Source: an uncultured Bacteroidia bacterium (GTDB taxonomy: Bacteria > Bacteroidota > Bacteroidia > Bacteroidales > F082). From it: a stretch of 64,000 bases of DNA. Positions 1 through 9,855 of this stretch are shown here, piece by piece; position 1 is the stretch's first letter; each line of letters opens with the position of its first letter. The notes beneath the pieces were generated by a model. The model was not told the origin of the DNA. It did no database searches and was given only the letters and a program-made list of their open reading frames with translations. The position numbers and the translations under genes are program-made. The stretch covers positions 1 to 64,000 of the forward strand of contig CACXQV010000020.1 of assembly GCA_902769875.1 (NCBI GenBank). The letters run 5' to 3'.

Positions 1-99
1 GAAACTACCAACCAAGATGCCCCTGTAGGCAGCGGCATCGCAGTGTTGCTCGGCCTTGGCGCGGCTTACCTTGTGGGCAAGAAGCGCAGGGAGGAGTAA
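1..99 (+). CDS. C-terminal end of a surface protein (partial)
   Basis: Only the last 32 codons are in the window. They encode a short polar stretch, the motif APVGSG, a hydrophobic segment (IAVLLGLGAAYLVG) and a basic end (KKRREE) before TAA. A small residue/Pro-Gly motif followed by one membrane span and a basic tail is a cell-surface sorting or anchoring layout, and similar tails occur on many Bacteroidales secreted proteins. The function of the body of the protein cannot be told. A strong terminator follows 49 bp downstream. Confidence 0.7.
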   Translation, partial: ETTNQDAPVGSGIAVLLGLGAAYLVGKKRREE

Positions 100-147
100 G
101 TAGTATAATTACTTTACTTTTCATAACCCGTTCCTCAGATGAGGAAG

Positions 148-183
148 AAAGTCGGCAGCTTCGGTTGCCGGCTTTTCTTTTTT
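148..183 (+). terminator. Rho-independent terminator
   Basis: A ten-base stem (AAAGTCGGCA paired with TGCCGGCTTT, one G-T pair) closes a GCTTCGGT loop and runs into a T-rich tract. It ends the transcript of the surface protein that enters from the left. Confidence 0.85.
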
Positions 184-353
184 GCCGAAAGACAATCCCT
201 GCTGGATCGCACCATCTTTGCAAAATCTTGTTGAAAGACGCTGTTGCTTTTATGTGGCAAGCCGTAATCCACGGATGAAACCGCAATCGGTTGAATTTCG
301 ATGGTATTTATGTCAAGAAAATTATTTTTCCAGCATAATTCCAATAAAATAAT

Positions 354-361
354 TATCTTTG
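354..361 (+). promoter_or_regulatory. Bacteroidetes -7 element (TATCTTTG)
   Basis: TATCTTTG matches the Bacteroidetes TAnnTTTG consensus. It lies 21 bp before the ATG of the AAA ATPase, so the leader is only about 15 nt. The longer reading frame that begins with TTG at 359 starts inside this element, which argues for the ATG at 383. Confidence 0.7.
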
Positions 362-382
362 CCGCCGAATAACAGAAATATC

Positions 383-1543
383 ATGGCTTCAAAACAGAAA
401 AACCCCTTCATTATCATGGGAAAAATCCCGACAGAACTCTTCTGTGACCGCGAGAAAGAATCGGATAAACTCATTCATTATCTGACAAATGGCAACAATG
501 TAGTGCTGATTTCACCCCGTAGGATGGGCAAGACAGGACTGATACACCATTGCTATGATGATGTGCGTATCAGCGACGAGTATTTCACTTTTTTTGTCGA
601 TATTTTGCATACCTCAAACCTGCGGGAATTCACCTATAATTTGGGAAGAAGTATCTATAAAGAGCTTGTTCCGCGAGGAAAAAGGCTTGCAAAAGGCTTC
701 ATACAGGCCTTGAAATCGCTGAGTGGCACCATCAGCATCGACACTTTGAACGGTAGTCCTTCGTTTGGCGTGGAATTGGGCGACATCGCCAATGCCGAAC
801 TCACTTTGGAGGAGATTTTCGACTATCTCGACCGAGCCAACAAGCCTTGCATCATGGCCATCGACGAGTTCCAGCAAATCACGCATTACCCCGAAAAGAA
901 TGTTGAAGCGTTGCTGCGTGGCTATATCCAGCAGATGCAAAACTGCAACTTTGTGTTTGCGGGCAGCGAGCGAAGCATTATGACCCAGATGTTCAGTTCG
1001 TCGGCGCGACCATTCTATCAAAGTGCCGACACGCTTGAACTTAACGAGATTCCTTTTGATGTCTATTCGACTTTCGTCAGCAGATTGTTCCACGAATCGC
1101 GTAAAAGCGTTGACGACGAGAGCCTTCGTTATGTCTACGATTTGTTCAAGGGCCACACTTTCTATATGCAAAAGGTGTTCAACGAGGCTTTTGCGCTCAC
1201 GGGCAAGGGTGGAACTTGCCGGCTCGACACCATTATGGAGGCCATCGACCGTGTTTTGAGCGACAAGGAAACCACCTATATGGAAATCCTCTCCGCTCTT
1301 TCGGAAAAACAAAAGCCCTTGCTTTACGCCATCGCCGCCGATGGCATGGCCTCACGGGTAACTTCCTTGGCTTTCATCAAAAAGCACAACTTGGAATCGG
1401 CCAGCGCGATACAGTCAGCCATCAGGCAACTGCTCAACCAGAATCTCATCACCGAAATCCATAGGGAATACTCCGTCACCGACAAATTCTTCGCCCTTTG
1501 GATCAATCGGATTTACAATGAAAAGGTATTGGCACTTAACTGA
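383..1543 (+). CDS. AAA family ATPase with winged-helix C-terminus
   Basis: A 386-residue P-loop ATPase. The Walker A motif is in SPRRMGKTGL near residue 46 and the Walker B is CIMAIDEFQQI near residue 155. The last 70 residues look like a winged helix (an SAIRQLLNQNLITEI-type wing). This resembles the STAND-like ATPases of the COG1672 type that are plentiful in Bacteroidales and whose role is mostly unknown. It has its own promoter, stands alone and is followed by a repeat element. Start choice: ATG 383, because the upstream TTG lies in the promoter. The cellular function is not predictable. Confidence 0.85.
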   Translation: MASKQKNPFIIMGKIPTELFCDREKESDKLIHYLTNGNNVVLISPRRMGKTGLIHHCYDDVRISDEYFTFFVDILHTSNLREFTYNLGRSIYKELVPRGKRLAKGFIQALKSLSGTISIDTLNGSPSFGVELGDIANAELTLEEIFDYLDRANKPCIMAIDEFQQITHYPEKNVEALLRGYIQQMQNCNFVFAGSERSIMTQMFSSSARPFYQSADTLELNEIPFDVYSTFVSRLFHESRKSVDDESLRYVYDLFKGHTFYMQKVFNEAFALTGKGGTCRLDTIMEAIDRVLSDKETTYMEILSALSEKQKPLLYAIAADGMASRVTSLAFIKKHNLESASAIQSAIRQLLNQNLITEIHREYSVTDKFFALWINRIYNEKVLALN

Positions 1544-1553
1544 ATTTTACTTT

Positions 1554-1626
1554 GGCTGTTGGCTATTAGCCATTGGCTTTTGCGGATAAAGCATGGCCAA
1601 TAGCCAATGGCCAATAGCTAACAGCC
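1554..1626. repeat. 7-bp-phased inverted repeat
   Basis: The left arm reads GGCTGTT GGCTATT AGCCATT GGCTTTT and the right arm GGCCAAT AGCCAAT GGCCAAT AGCTAAC AGCC. Both arms have an exact 7-bp period and are roughly complementary, so the element can fold into a long hairpin. It lies between convergent genes and could also serve as a terminator. Similarly phased elements occur at 33623-33698, 42035-42085 and 45137-45173. Confidence 0.8.
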
Positions 1627-1654
1627 ATATCATAATGCAGGCTACATCCCGAAA

Positions 1655-2680
1655 CTACTCAAGAATCCAGTCAGCCGCCACCTCAATCACGTTGTCAACG
1701 CCTTGGGCGGTGCAGGCAGGGTCTAACAAGACGCGCACATCAGGCGGCACGCCGTTCTCGTAGTTTCGGCCATTGATGGCGAGGGTGCGGGTCGTACTGA
1801 AACGATAGGTCCAGCCGTTGGGCAAGGCGCCGCCGTTGGGCAGGCCGAGGCCGCCGCCAGTGTAGTCGCCGAAAAGTCGGATGTTGTCGTAAGCCATCGT
1901 GCAAATGGCAAAAAACGAAGTCGCGCTGTAGGAGCCACGGTCGATGAGCACCGCCACGGGCTTGGTGTAGGCGTTGTGATTCCCTAAAATGCTGCTGTCG
2001 GCGGCATATACCGATAAAGCCTCCGAAAACGCATCATGTTCTGGTCTCGATTTCGCTTGGGATTGATACAAAAGTTGCTTGTGGTTGTCGAAAATGCCAA
2101 GCATGGCATCGACATTGCCCATGGAGCCGCCGCCGTTTTGGCGCAAGTCGATGATCATTCCCTCACAATTCTTGTAGTAGGAAACCAAATACTTCAGAAC
2201 CGACTCGCCAACGGCATCAGAAAAAGAGGAATAACGGAGATAGGCAACCTTGCCATTGCGCAGGGAGTTGTGCAAAAAACTTCCCGTAGTGTGGTGGTCG
2301 ACAGTCAGATAGTTGAGAAAAACGACATTTTCGTCTATGTTTTTCTCCGCATACATTTTGTAATACACCGAGTCGTTGCGCGACACATCGAAGCCTGCAA
2401 TCAAGTTGGTGTGGCCGTCCTGCAAGATGTTGAGCATGGCGGCGCACACGCGGAAAAGGCTGTCATTCGACATGTTGTCGTTCACCATAGGGCGATACAC
2501 TTCGCGCACCGAGTCCCAATCGATGCCTTTCACGTCGAAGAAACTGTATTTTTGGTTTACTTGGTTCCAAAGGTAGTCGAACACATTGACGGGGTTCGAG
2601 GGTTCGTCTTGCTCCATAAAGGCACGCTCGCAAGAGGTGAAGGCGAAAGCCAAAACGATGAGGATAAATGGTTTTTTCAT
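1655..2680 (-). CDS. S41 family peptidase, lipoprotein
   Basis: A 341-residue protein that starts with a lipoprotein signal (MKKPFILIVLAFAFTSC, lipobox FTSC), so it is probably anchored in the outer or inner membrane facing the periplasm. The middle carries the S41 (C-terminal processing/tricorn-like) fold: MIIDLRQNGGGSMGNVDAML, followed by VLIDRGSYSATSFFA with the likely nucleophile serine in SATS. The start chosen is the ATG at 2680, because the extra 34 residues of the longer frame lie upstream of the signal peptide. It follows the next gene by 8 bp, so the two form an operon. Substrate unknown. Confidence 0.85.
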   Translation of the reverse strand: MKKPFILIVLAFAFTSCERAFMEQDEPSNPVNVFDYLWNQVNQKYSFFDVKGIDWDSVREVYRPMVNDNMSNDSLFRVCAAMLNILQDGHTNLIAGFDVSRNDSVYYKMYAEKNIDENVVFLNYLTVDHHTTGSFLHNSLRNGKVAYLRYSSFSDAVGESVLKYLVSYYKNCEGMIIDLRQNGGGSMGNVDAMLGIFDNHKQLLYQSQAKSRPEHDAFSEALSVYAADSSILGNHNAYTKPVAVLIDRGSYSATSFFAICTMAYDNIRLFGDYTGGGLGLPNGGALPNGWTYRFSTTRTLAINGRNYENGVPPDVRVLLDPACTAQGVDNVIEVAADWILE

Positions 2681-2688
2681 AGTTTCAA

Positions 2689-3564
2689 TCAATTGATTCT
2701 GAACATAAAGGATAAGTTGAGGCTGTGGAGGGCATTGTCGTAGCGGTAGGTGCCTTTTTTGCCCGTGCTGAGGTAGTTCCAACGGTAGGCGAGGCCAATA
2801 CGGTTATCGTTGGGCAGGTTCAGGAAAAGGCCCAATTCGGTGGCAGCACCCGAGAAGAATTTGGCAAAAGTCTCGCTGCCCTCCAACCAGTCATCGTTGT
2901 TGATGGTTGGGTTGCCGATGTAGGCAAAGCCCGGACGGTTCGCGGCGCCCACCAAAGGCAGGCTCAGTTTGGCATAGGCAGTCAGCAGGTTACGCAAATT
3001 ATACATACCTTCGTGGATGTAAGCGAAAGGATATTCCACCAACCCCGTAGCACAAAGGTTGCCGAACAGGGAAATGCTCGATGAGGCGTTCATCAAAGCG
3101 GGAATCTCCTTGTTGTCCATAAAGCCTTGCAGCGTGCCACCCGCCCAAAAACTGAAACGCTTGACGATGGCGCATTGGTAAAGGAACTCGGCAGAAAGGC
3201 TGACATTATATGCCGTTCCTGACACTGAGGCAAGCAAGGTATAAAAGCCTTGCCCTTCGACATTCACTCGGCAGCGTTCCCACTCGATGGTGACGCCGCC
3301 TTGCACATTCGCGCCGAAGCCCGTATAGCGGAACGGGATGGTGCCTTTGTCGAAACATTCGGCATAATTCGCGCCCGCCGACAAATCCAACCAAATGGGC
3401 ACTTTGCTCTTCCAAGGGTTGTACAAGTGTGGCTCCAACGGTTGGAATTCTTGGGCGATTATGGGGATACCTGTCGAGTCTTCGCGGGTGGGTTGTTGGG
3501 CGAAGGTTTGTAGGGACAACAGGAAGATAGCCAATAAAAACAAAAAGAAGTGCTTGTTTCTCAT
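2689..3564 (-). CDS. Secreted outer-membrane-type protein, unknown
   Basis: A 291-residue protein with a clear signal peptide (MRNKHFFLFLLAIFLLSLQTFAQ). The mature part is rich in alternating aromatic and small residues (for example IGLAYRWNYL) and ends in LNLSFMFRIN. A terminal aromatic/hydrophobic strand of this kind is typical of outer-membrane beta-barrels. It lies 8 bp upstream of the S41 peptidase gene and is probably cotranscribed with it. Start chosen at the signal peptide; the longer frame would overlap the upstream Abi gene. No specific function is recognised. Confidence 0.7.
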   Translation of the reverse strand: MRNKHFFLFLLAIFLLSLQTFAQQPTREDSTGIPIIAQEFQPLEPHLYNPWKSKVPIWLDLSAGANYAECFDKGTIPFRYTGFGANVQGGVTIEWERCRVNVEGQGFYTLLASVSGTAYNVSLSAEFLYQCAIVKRFSFWAGGTLQGFMDNKEIPALMNASSSISLFGNLCATGLVEYPFAYIHEGMYNLRNLLTAYAKLSLPLVGAANRPGFAYIGNPTINNDDWLEGSETFAKFFSGAATELGLFLNLPNDNRIGLAYRWNYLSTGKKGTYRYDNALHSLNLSFMFRIN

Positions 3565-3595
3565 AAGGTTTAGATTTGGAATTAAAAATATATCA

Positions 3596-4489
3596 TCACT
3601 GCCAAAGCGGTTCTTGCAACCAACCTTTTGGAAAACCCATAGCGGCTGCATCGACGGTCGGATACTTCGCCAAAACCCTCTTTAGGTCAGAAACAAAAGT
3701 GCTTTGCACATCGATGGAACGAAGCCAGTAAGCAATGCAACAAAGTTGGGGATAGAGTTTGTTCGGGTTGAATGTAAAGTCGACAATCCAGGCATTAGGC
3801 ATAATTTCGGGAACTGTTGGCGGAACAGGGAAAAGACGATTCCAAACTCGGGCATGATGGGCACAATAGTTGCGCAAACTGGCAATACTGATCATCCAAC
3901 TTCGCAAAATGCGATAGTGCATGATGCCCATGCTCCGTGCCACGATATGCTTCGTCGCAGGAATCTTGAAGTTGCTATATAAACGGGATAGCAGACCGAA
4001 GGTCGTTACTTCCAGCGTTTTCCAGGCTGGAGGCATGGTTGGTGTGTCGTAACGCTTGAAATGCTCAATGATGTATTCCTCGTTGGATTGATGAAGGTCG
4101 CGCCGAAGAATATGCAGATGCTGTTCGTATAATGTCTGGTCGCGAAACAAACTGGCATCCATGAACCAAAAAGCCCCATGTTGCAGTGAGAAATGATGGA
4201 TAATCCTTGTGCGCATGGCAATCTCAATCTCTTGAATGGCCCGAAAGAGCAATACTTTCAGTTCTGAATCAAATTGATAGAGCATAAGGATTTTGTTAAA
4301 ATGAACACCCTCGCGGAAACGCCGGGTAATGGGGTCAATTTCCATCGGTCGCCAGTAATCGGCCAGCCGGAAATAACTCACACGATACAGCGTATCCCGT
4401 GCCTCATGAATATCGTCAATGATTAGCCCACGCTCTTGCAAGATGACCAACTGTTCGTCTATCGATATGGCTGGTTTTGAATATTGCAT
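3596..4489 (-). CDS. Abi family protein (AbiD/AbiF type, HEPN)
   Basis: A 297-residue protein of the Abi_2 family, whose members give abortive phage infection in lactococci. Seen directly: the N-terminal [15 protein letters not shown], and [13 protein letters not shown] near residue 210, which contains the HEPN-type R-x4-H motif (RNYCAH) expected of an RNA-cleaving active site. The length is typical and the frame is intact. It ends 31 bp before the S41 operon and may be read together with it. A reverse TATTTTTG element at 4637-4630 could be its promoter, leaving a leader of about 135 nt. Family known, target unknown. Confidence 0.85.
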   Translation of the reverse strand: MQYSKPAISIDEQLVILQERGLIIDDIHEARDTLYRVSYFRLADYWRPMEIDPITRRFREGVHFNKILMLYQFDSELKVLLFRAIQEIEIAMRTRIIHHFSLQHGAFWFMDASLFRDQTLYEQHLHILRRDLHQSNEEYIIEHFKRYDTPTMPPAWKTLEVTTFGLLSRLYSNFKIPATKHIVARSMGIMHYRILRSWMISIASLRNYCAHHARVWNRLFPVPPTVPEIMPNAWIVDFTFNPNKLYPQLCCIAYWLRSIDVQSTFVSDLKRVLAKYPTVDAAAMGFPKGWLQEPLWQ

Positions 4490-4707
4490 CGTTCATTGTC
4501 AGTAAATGAAAAGTCCCACCGGGTAGGCTATTCTATGGGAAGCTGGTGGGAACTCTCTAAGTCGTTTCTAAAAAGATCTGCCTTGGTTCGCTGGTCTTTC
4601 AACGGGAAGCGTGGCAAATTCTGTCGCTGCAAAAATACGAACATTTCCCCATTCCGCAATGGTTTTGACGAAAATTTGTTTTTCCCCTCTGAAAACCAAA
4701 AAAATCG

Positions 4708-4715
4708 TACCTTTG
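4708..4715 (+). promoter_or_regulatory. -7 element (TACCTTTG) of metG
   Basis: TACCTTTG fits TAnnTTTG and lies 27 bp before the metG ATG. No good TTTG -33 box is evident at the usual spacing. Confidence 0.65.
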
Positions 4716-4741
4716 CACCCGTTTTTCAAAATCATAAAACT

Positions 4742-6820
4742 ATGGAATCAACGAACAAACCCTCAATCCGTGAAAACGGATTCAAGCGTTACACGGTAAC
4801 CACTGCACTTCCTTACGCCAACGGCCCCGTCCACATTGGTCACTTGGCCGGCGTTTATATCCCTGCCGACACCTACGTCCGCTATCTCAGGATGCGCGGC
4901 GAGGAGGTCTTGTTTGTCGGTGGTTCCGACGAGCACGGCGTGCCGATTACGATTAAGGCTGAAAAAGAGGGCGTTACGCCTCAAGATATTGTGGATCGCT
5001 ACCACGAAATCATCAAGAAATCATTTGAGGAACTGGGCATCAGCTACGATATTTACTCGCGCACTTCCTCAAAGATGCATCGTGCCACGGCGCAAGAGTT
5101 TTTCAAGAAACTCTACGACGAGGGCAAGTTCATCGAAAAGGAGACCGAACAATATTTCGACCCTGAGCGACAGAAATTCCTGAGCGACAGATATATAGTC
5201 GGCACTTGCCCGAAATGCGGCGCCGACGGTGCCTACGGCGACCAATGCGAGAAATGCGGCTCTTCTTTGAGTCCCGACGAACTGATTAATCCTCATTCGC
5301 AACTCAGCGGCGCGGCCTTGGTGAAAAAGCCCACCAAGCACTGGTATCTGCCTTTAGACCAATACGAAACCTGGCTACGCGAGTGGATTCTCGAAGGCCA
5401 CAAGGAATGGAAACCCAATGTTTACGGTCAGGTGAAAAGTTGGCTCGATGGTGGTTTGCAGCCTCGTGCCGTCACCCGCGACTTGGACTGGGGCGTACCC
5501 GTCCCGCTCGAAGGTGCCGACGGCAAGGTGCTTTACGTTTGGTTCGATGCGCCCATCGGCTACATCAGCAACACCAAGGAGATTTGCGAACAGCGCGGCG
5601 AGGATTGGGAGAAATGGTGGAAAGACCCTGAAACAAAGTTGGTGCATTTCATCGGCAAGGACAACATCGTGTTCCACTGCATCATTTTCCCGTGTATGTT
5701 GAAGGCCTACGGCGACTACATCGTGCCCGAAAACGTGCCCGCCAACGAGTTCCTCAACCTCGAAAACGACAAGATTTCCACTTCGCGCAATTGGGCCGTT
5801 TGGCTGCACGAATATTTGCAGGAATTTCCTGGAAAACAGGATGTTCTACGTTACGTTTTGACCGCTAACGCCCCTGAGACCAAGGACAACAACTTCACTT
5901 GGAAGGACTACCAAGACCGCAACAATAATGAACTTTTGGCCATCTTCGGCAACTTCGTGAACCGCACTTTGGTGCTGACGCACAAGTATTATGAAGGTGC
6001 CGTTCCCGCCTTGGCGAACCTCAACGAAGCCGACCAAGCCGCCATCGCCGAGATGAACGCCTACCCGAAGAAAATCGGCCACTTGCTTGACACTTACAAG
6101 TTCCGCGAAGGTCTCAACGAGTTGATGAACTTGGCCCGCCTCGGCAACAAGTATCTCACTGATAATGAGCCGTGGAAGCAAATCAAGACCGACCCCGAAA
6201 GGGTGAAAACGGTGATGGCCGTGTCGTTGCAAATCGTGGCGCATTTGGCCATCTTGAGCGAGCCATTTCTGCCTTTCAGCGCGAAGAAGTTGCAGCAGAT
6301 GATCGGCCTCGAAGTGAAAGGATGGAACGATGCCGAAAACACCGTTTTGCTGCCCGAAGGCCATATCATCAACCAGCCCGAACTGCTGTTCGAGAAGGTC
6401 GAGGATAGCGTGGTCGCGGCGCAATTGCAAAAACTGGAAGACACCAAGAAGGCCAACCAACTGAACGCTTGGAAGCCTGCCGAGGTGAAGCAAAACGTCA
6501 GTTTCGACGACTTTATGAAGGTCGATATTCGCGTGGGTACCATCCTTGAATGTCAAAAGGTGCCAAAGGCCGACAAACTCTTGCAGTTCCTCATCGACGA
6601 TGGTATGAACAAGCGCACCATCGTGAGCGGTATCGCCAAGTATTACACTGAGCCTGAGAAACTTGTGGGCAAGCAAGTGTGCTTCATCGCCAATTTCGAG
6701 CCGCGCAAGTTGAAAGGCGTGGTGAGCGAGGGTATGATTCTTTCCGCCGAGGACAAAGACGGTCGCCTCGTGCTGCTCACGCCGAGCGATTTGGTTGCGG
6801 CGGGGTGCAGCGTAGGTTAA
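4742..6820 (+). CDS. metG: Methionine--tRNA ligase
   Basis: A 692-residue methionyl-tRNA synthetase that charges tRNA-Met with methionine in the cytoplasm. Seen: the class I HIGH motif ([11 protein letters not shown], residues 20-30), a zinc knuckle of the CPKCGADG...CEKCGS type near residues 160-180, and KISTSR in the place of KMSKS. The C-terminal part (from [20 protein letters not shown]) is the EMAP-II/Trbp111-like tRNA-binding domain found in longer bacterial MetRS. The start at 4742 is chosen from the family's N-terminus and the promoter at 4708; the upstream extension of 86 codons would run through the promoter. Monocistronic, ended by the inverted repeat at 6840. Confidence 0.97.
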   Translation: MESTNKPSIRENGFKRYTVTTALPYANGPVHIGHLAGVYIPADTYVRYLRMRGEEVLFVGGSDEHGVPITIKAEKEGVTPQDIVDRYHEIIKKSFEELGISYDIYSRTSSKMHRATAQEFFKKLYDEGKFIEKETEQYFDPERQKFLSDRYIVGTCPKCGADGAYGDQCEKCGSSLSPDELINPHSQLSGAALVKKPTKHWYLPLDQYETWLREWILEGHKEWKPNVYGQVKSWLDGGLQPRAVTRDLDWGVPVPLEGADGKVLYVWFDAPIGYISNTKEICEQRGEDWEKWWKDPETKLVHFIGKDNIVFHCIIFPCMLKAYGDYIVPENVPANEFLNLENDKISTSRNWAVWLHEYLQEFPGKQDVLRYVLTANAPETKDNNFTWKDYQDRNNNELLAIFGNFVNRTLVLTHKYYEGAVPALANLNEADQAAIAEMNAYPKKIGHLLDTYKFREGLNELMNLARLGNKYLTDNEPWKQIKTDPERVKTVMAVSLQIVAHLAILSEPFLPFSAKKLQQMIGLEVKGWNDAENTVLLPEGHIINQPELLFEKVEDSVVAAQLQKLEDTKKANQLNAWKPAEVKQNVSFDDFMKVDIRVGTILECQKVPKADKLLQFLIDDGMNKRTIVSGIAKYYTEPEKLVGKQVCFIANFEPRKLKGVVSEGMILSAEDKDGRLVLLTPSDLVAAGCSVG

Positions 6821-6839
6821 GGAACAAATCGATTTTTTC

Positions 6840-6915
6840 AACGGCGAATTAAGCGAATTAAACGAATTACGGTTGTTGCAAAATCAAATTCGCAAAATTC
6901 GTTCAATTCGCCGTT
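6840..6915. terminator. Inverted repeat between metG and polA, likely two-way terminator
   Basis: AACGGCGAATT at 6840-6850 pairs with AATTCGCCGTT at 6905-6915. The arms contain 9-bp repeats built on CGAATTAA. It lies between two convergent genes and is followed by T-rich sequence on the right, as expected for a terminator used from both sides. Confidence 0.65.
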
Positions 6916-6933
6916 TGTTTGTTTTCGCCGTTG

Positions 6934-9855
6934 TTAATGCGCTTCGAGCCAGTTGCTTCCAGTATTCATCTCCACCACGACCGGCACCGACAGCGGCAAG
7001 GCGTTCACCATCTTATCGTTGACGATGGCTTTCAGCGCGTCAAGTTCGTCCAAGTGCGCGTCGAAGACCAATTCGTCATGCACTTGCAGCATCATTTTCG
7101 ACTGCATTTCCAGCCGTTGCATTTCCTTGTGGATACCAATCATCGCGATTTTGATCATGTCGGCACTACTGCCTTGGATGGGTGCGTTGATGGCGTTGCG
7201 CTCGGCGAAACCGCGTACTACACTATTTGCCCCGTTGATGTCGCGCAAGTAGCGGCGGCGACCCAAAATGGTCTCGGCATAGCCGCGTTCACGCGCCAAG
7301 GCTATGCTACGGTTCATGTATTCCTTGATGCCCGCATATTCCTCGAAATACTTCTTGATGATGTCGGCGGCTTCGCTGCGCGAGAGTTCCATCCTTTCGG
7401 CCAGGCCGAAAGCCGACATGCCATAAATGATGCCGAAATTGACCGCCTTTGCCCGGCTGCGCTGCTCCTTGGTGACCTCATTCATAGGCATATGGAACAC
7501 CTTGGCAGCCGTGGCCGCGTGGATGTCGTGGCCTAAATTGAAATCGTTCACCATGGCGGGGTCTTGGCTCAAATGGGCGATGATGCGCAACTCGATTTGG
7601 CTGTAGTCTGCGGCAAGGAGCGTGTATTGCGGACTACGCGGCACGAAGGCGCGACGGATTTCGCGGCCTTGCGCGGTGCGCACGGGTATGTTTTGCAGGT
7701 TCGGGTTGTTGGAACTCAGTCGCCCAGTGGCCGTAACTGCTTGATTATAGGAAGTATGTATCAGCCCGTCCTTCGGGTTGACCAACGCTGGAAGCGCGTC
7801 AAGGTAAGTCGATTTCAGTTTGGTGAACGACCGGTAGTCCAAAATCTTCTGGATGATGGGATGCTTGTGCAAGAGTTTCTGCAAAACCTCCTCGCCCGTG
7901 GCGTATTGTCCAGTCTTGGTTTTTTTGGCTTTCTCGTCGATTTTCAGTTTCTCGAAAAGGACTTCACCCAACTGTTTCGGCGAAGCTATATTAAAAGGTG
8001 TGCCCGCCAAAGCATAGATTTCTTCCTCGATTTTTTGGATTTCGCCGCCAAACTCATCGCTGATTTGCTGCAAGTTCTGCGTGTCGATTTTCACGCCGTT
8101 GGCCTCCATTCGGCTCAGCACGGGCACAAGCGGCATTTCGATCTCGTAAAACAGTTTTTCCACTCCGTTTTCCTTGAGCAGCGGCAACAGTTTTTCATAG
8201 AGTTGCAAGGTGATGTCGGCATCCTCAGCGGCGTATTCCTTGACGGTTTCCACGGGCACCTCGCGCATGGTTTTCTGTTGCCGGCCCTTGCCAATCAGGT
8301 CCTCGATGGGGATGGTGATGTAGTTGAGATACACCTCTGCCAAATAGTCCATGTTGTGGCGTTGTTCGGGCTCCAAAAGGTAATGCGCTAACATCGTGTC
8401 GAACATCTTGCCTTTCACGTTGATGCCATATTGCGCCAGCATGGAGATGTCATATTTCAGGTTTTGCCCGATTTTCAGGATGGTTTCATCCTCAAACAAA
8501 GGCCTTAGCAATTCCAGTTTTTTCTGGCACGCCTCGCGCTCGGCGGGCATAGGCAGATACCAAGCCTCGTGCGACTTTATCGCAAACGAAACACCCACCA
8601 ATTCAGCTGAATACACATCGACGTTGGTCGTTTCCGTATCAAAGACGAATTGCTTTTGCTTGGATAATTGCTCCACTAATGCTTTGATGTCTTCATCGGT
8701 TTCCACCAGTTTGTAGTCGTGCTGCACCGTCTTTGCGGAGTTCTTGTCGCTGAAATCCAGCAGATTGCCTTCATTTTCACCTTGGCCAAAAAGGTCGATT
8801 TGGCCTGAAATGCTTGGCGTTTCCGATGAGAACAGGTCGGGTGTTTGACTCCCCCCTGCCCCCCTCTCAGAGGGGGAAGCCTGCCGGACGATGGTTTCGG
8901 TGTCTGTATTAGGTCGCTTTGCGTTCCCCCTCTGAGAGGGGGGCAGGGGGGAGTCAATCCCACCCCTTTTCTTGTAATCATCCAAAAACCGTTTGGCAAA
9001 CGTCTTGAACTCCAATTCCTCGAACAAGGCCATCAGCGCAGGCAGGTCGGGTTCCTTGGCTTTCAATTCCTTTTCATCGAACTCGACGGGCACCTCCAAG
9101 TTGATGGTTGCCAGCATCTTCGACATCATTCCTTGTTCGGCAAAGTTGATGACGTTCTCTTTTTGCTTGCCTTTCAGCTCATCGGCGTGGGCGATGAGGT
9201 TTTCCACGCTGCCGTATTTCTGCACCAACTGCGCGGCGGTCTTTTCGCCAATGCCCGGAATGCCAGGGATGTTGTCGGCGGCATCGCCCCAAAGTCCCAA
9301 AATGTCAATCAGTTGCTTAGGTTCTTGTATGCCGTAACGCTCACAGACTTCCTTAGGTCCCCAAACTTGAGCCGGCTCGCCGAATTTGGCGGGTTTGTAG
9401 AGCAAAACCTTGTCGGTGACCAATTGCCCGAAGTCTTTGTCAGGAGTCATCATATAAGTGATAAATCCTTGTTGTTCAGCCTTTTTCGACAAAGTTCCAA
9501 TCACATCGTCGGCCTCGTAGCCTTCCACGCCGTAAATCGGAATGTTGAAAGCCTCGATGAGCCTTATTATATAAGGTATGGACTCGCGGAGGTCGTCGGG
9601 CATCTTCTCGCGGTTGGCCTTGTATTCGCTGTATTCGGCCTGCCGTTGCGCGGTGCCGGCCACGTCGAAGGCCACGCCGATGTGGGTGGGTTTCTCGTTC
9701 TTCAGGATTTCATAGAGCGAGTTCAAGAAGCCCATCACCGCCGAGGTGTTGAGACCTTTCGAGGTCATCCGAGGGTTCTTGTTCATGGCGAAGAATGCCC
9801 TGTAAATCAGTGCGTATGCATCCAAAAGGAAGAGTTTTTTCTCTGTGTTTTCCAT
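6934..9855 (-). CDS. polA: DNA polymerase I
   Basis: A 973-residue family A polymerase. The N-terminal 5'-3' exonuclease (LFLLDAYALIYRAFFA, then GYEADDVIGT and GLWGDAADNIPGIPGIG) is followed by a linker, a 3'-5' exonuclease domain (FVFDTETTNVD near residue 395) and the polymerase domain (LLAADYSQIELRIIAHLSQD, RSRAKAVNFGIIYG, LQVHDELVFD). All key catalytic motifs are present. The linker near residues 300-340 is unusual: it is encoded by a 109-bp inverted-repeat element (8847-8955) and reads SPLPPSQRG ... QASPSERGAGG. The frame stays open, so the protein should be functional. It repairs DNA and processes Okazaki fragments. Confidence 0.97.
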   Translation of the reverse strand: MENTEKKLFLLDAYALIYRAFFAMNKNPRMTSKGLNTSAVMGFLNSLYEILKNEKPTHIGVAFDVAGTAQRQAEYSEYKANREKMPDDLRESIPYIIRLIEAFNIPIYGVEGYEADDVIGTLSKKAEQQGFITYMMTPDKDFGQLVTDKVLLYKPAKFGEPAQVWGPKEVCERYGIQEPKQLIDILGLWGDAADNIPGIPGIGEKTAAQLVQKYGSVENLIAHADELKGKQKENVINFAEQGMMSKMLATINLEVPVEFDEKELKAKEPDLPALMALFEELEFKTFAKRFLDDYKKRGGIDSPLPPSQRGNAKRPNTDTETIVRQASPSERGAGGSQTPDLFSSETPSISGQIDLFGQGENEGNLLDFSDKNSAKTVQHDYKLVETDEDIKALVEQLSKQKQFVFDTETTNVDVYSAELVGVSFAIKSHEAWYLPMPAEREACQKKLELLRPLFEDETILKIGQNLKYDISMLAQYGINVKGKMFDTMLAHYLLEPEQRHNMDYLAEVYLNYITIPIEDLIGKGRQQKTMREVPVETVKEYAAEDADITLQLYEKLLPLLKENGVEKLFYEIEMPLVPVLSRMEANGVKIDTQNLQQISDEFGGEIQKIEEEIYALAGTPFNIASPKQLGEVLFEKLKIDEKAKKTKTGQYATGEEVLQKLLHKHPIIQKILDYRSFTKLKSTYLDALPALVNPKDGLIHTSYNQAVTATGRLSSNNPNLQNIPVRTAQGREIRRAFVPRSPQYTLLAADYSQIELRIIAHLSQDPAMVNDFNLGHDIHAATAAKVFHMPMNEVTKEQRSRAKAVNFGIIYGMSAFGLAERMELSRSEAADIIKKYFEEYAGIKEYMNRSIALARERGYAETILGRRRYLRDINGANSVVRGFAERNAINAPIQGSSADMIKIAMIGIHKEMQRLEMQSKMMLQVHDELVFDAHLDELDALKAIVNDKMVNALPLSVPVVVEMNTGSNWLEAH
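8847..8955. repeat. 109-bp MITE/REP-like element inside polA
   Basis: A perfect 30-bp inverted repeat (8847-8876 and 8926-8955; outer bases GACTCCCCCCTGCCCCCC) encloses a 49-bp spacer. Each arm also contains its own palindrome, CCCCCTCTCAGAGGGGG or its variant. The element lies in the polA linker and is read through in frame. A related palindrome occurs at 10627-10666. Confidence 0.9.

Noticed and set aside
614..1312. Long reverse frame inside the AAA ATPase gene
   Set aside because: Runs opposite to a gene with clear Walker motifs; no motif of its own. A shadow frame.
2036..2743. 235-codon forward frame
   Set aside because: Antisense to the S41 peptidase; composition reflects the opposite strand and no start signals are seen.
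5846..6841. 331-codon reverse frame across metG
   Set aside because: Antisense to the well-supported metG; no known family pattern.
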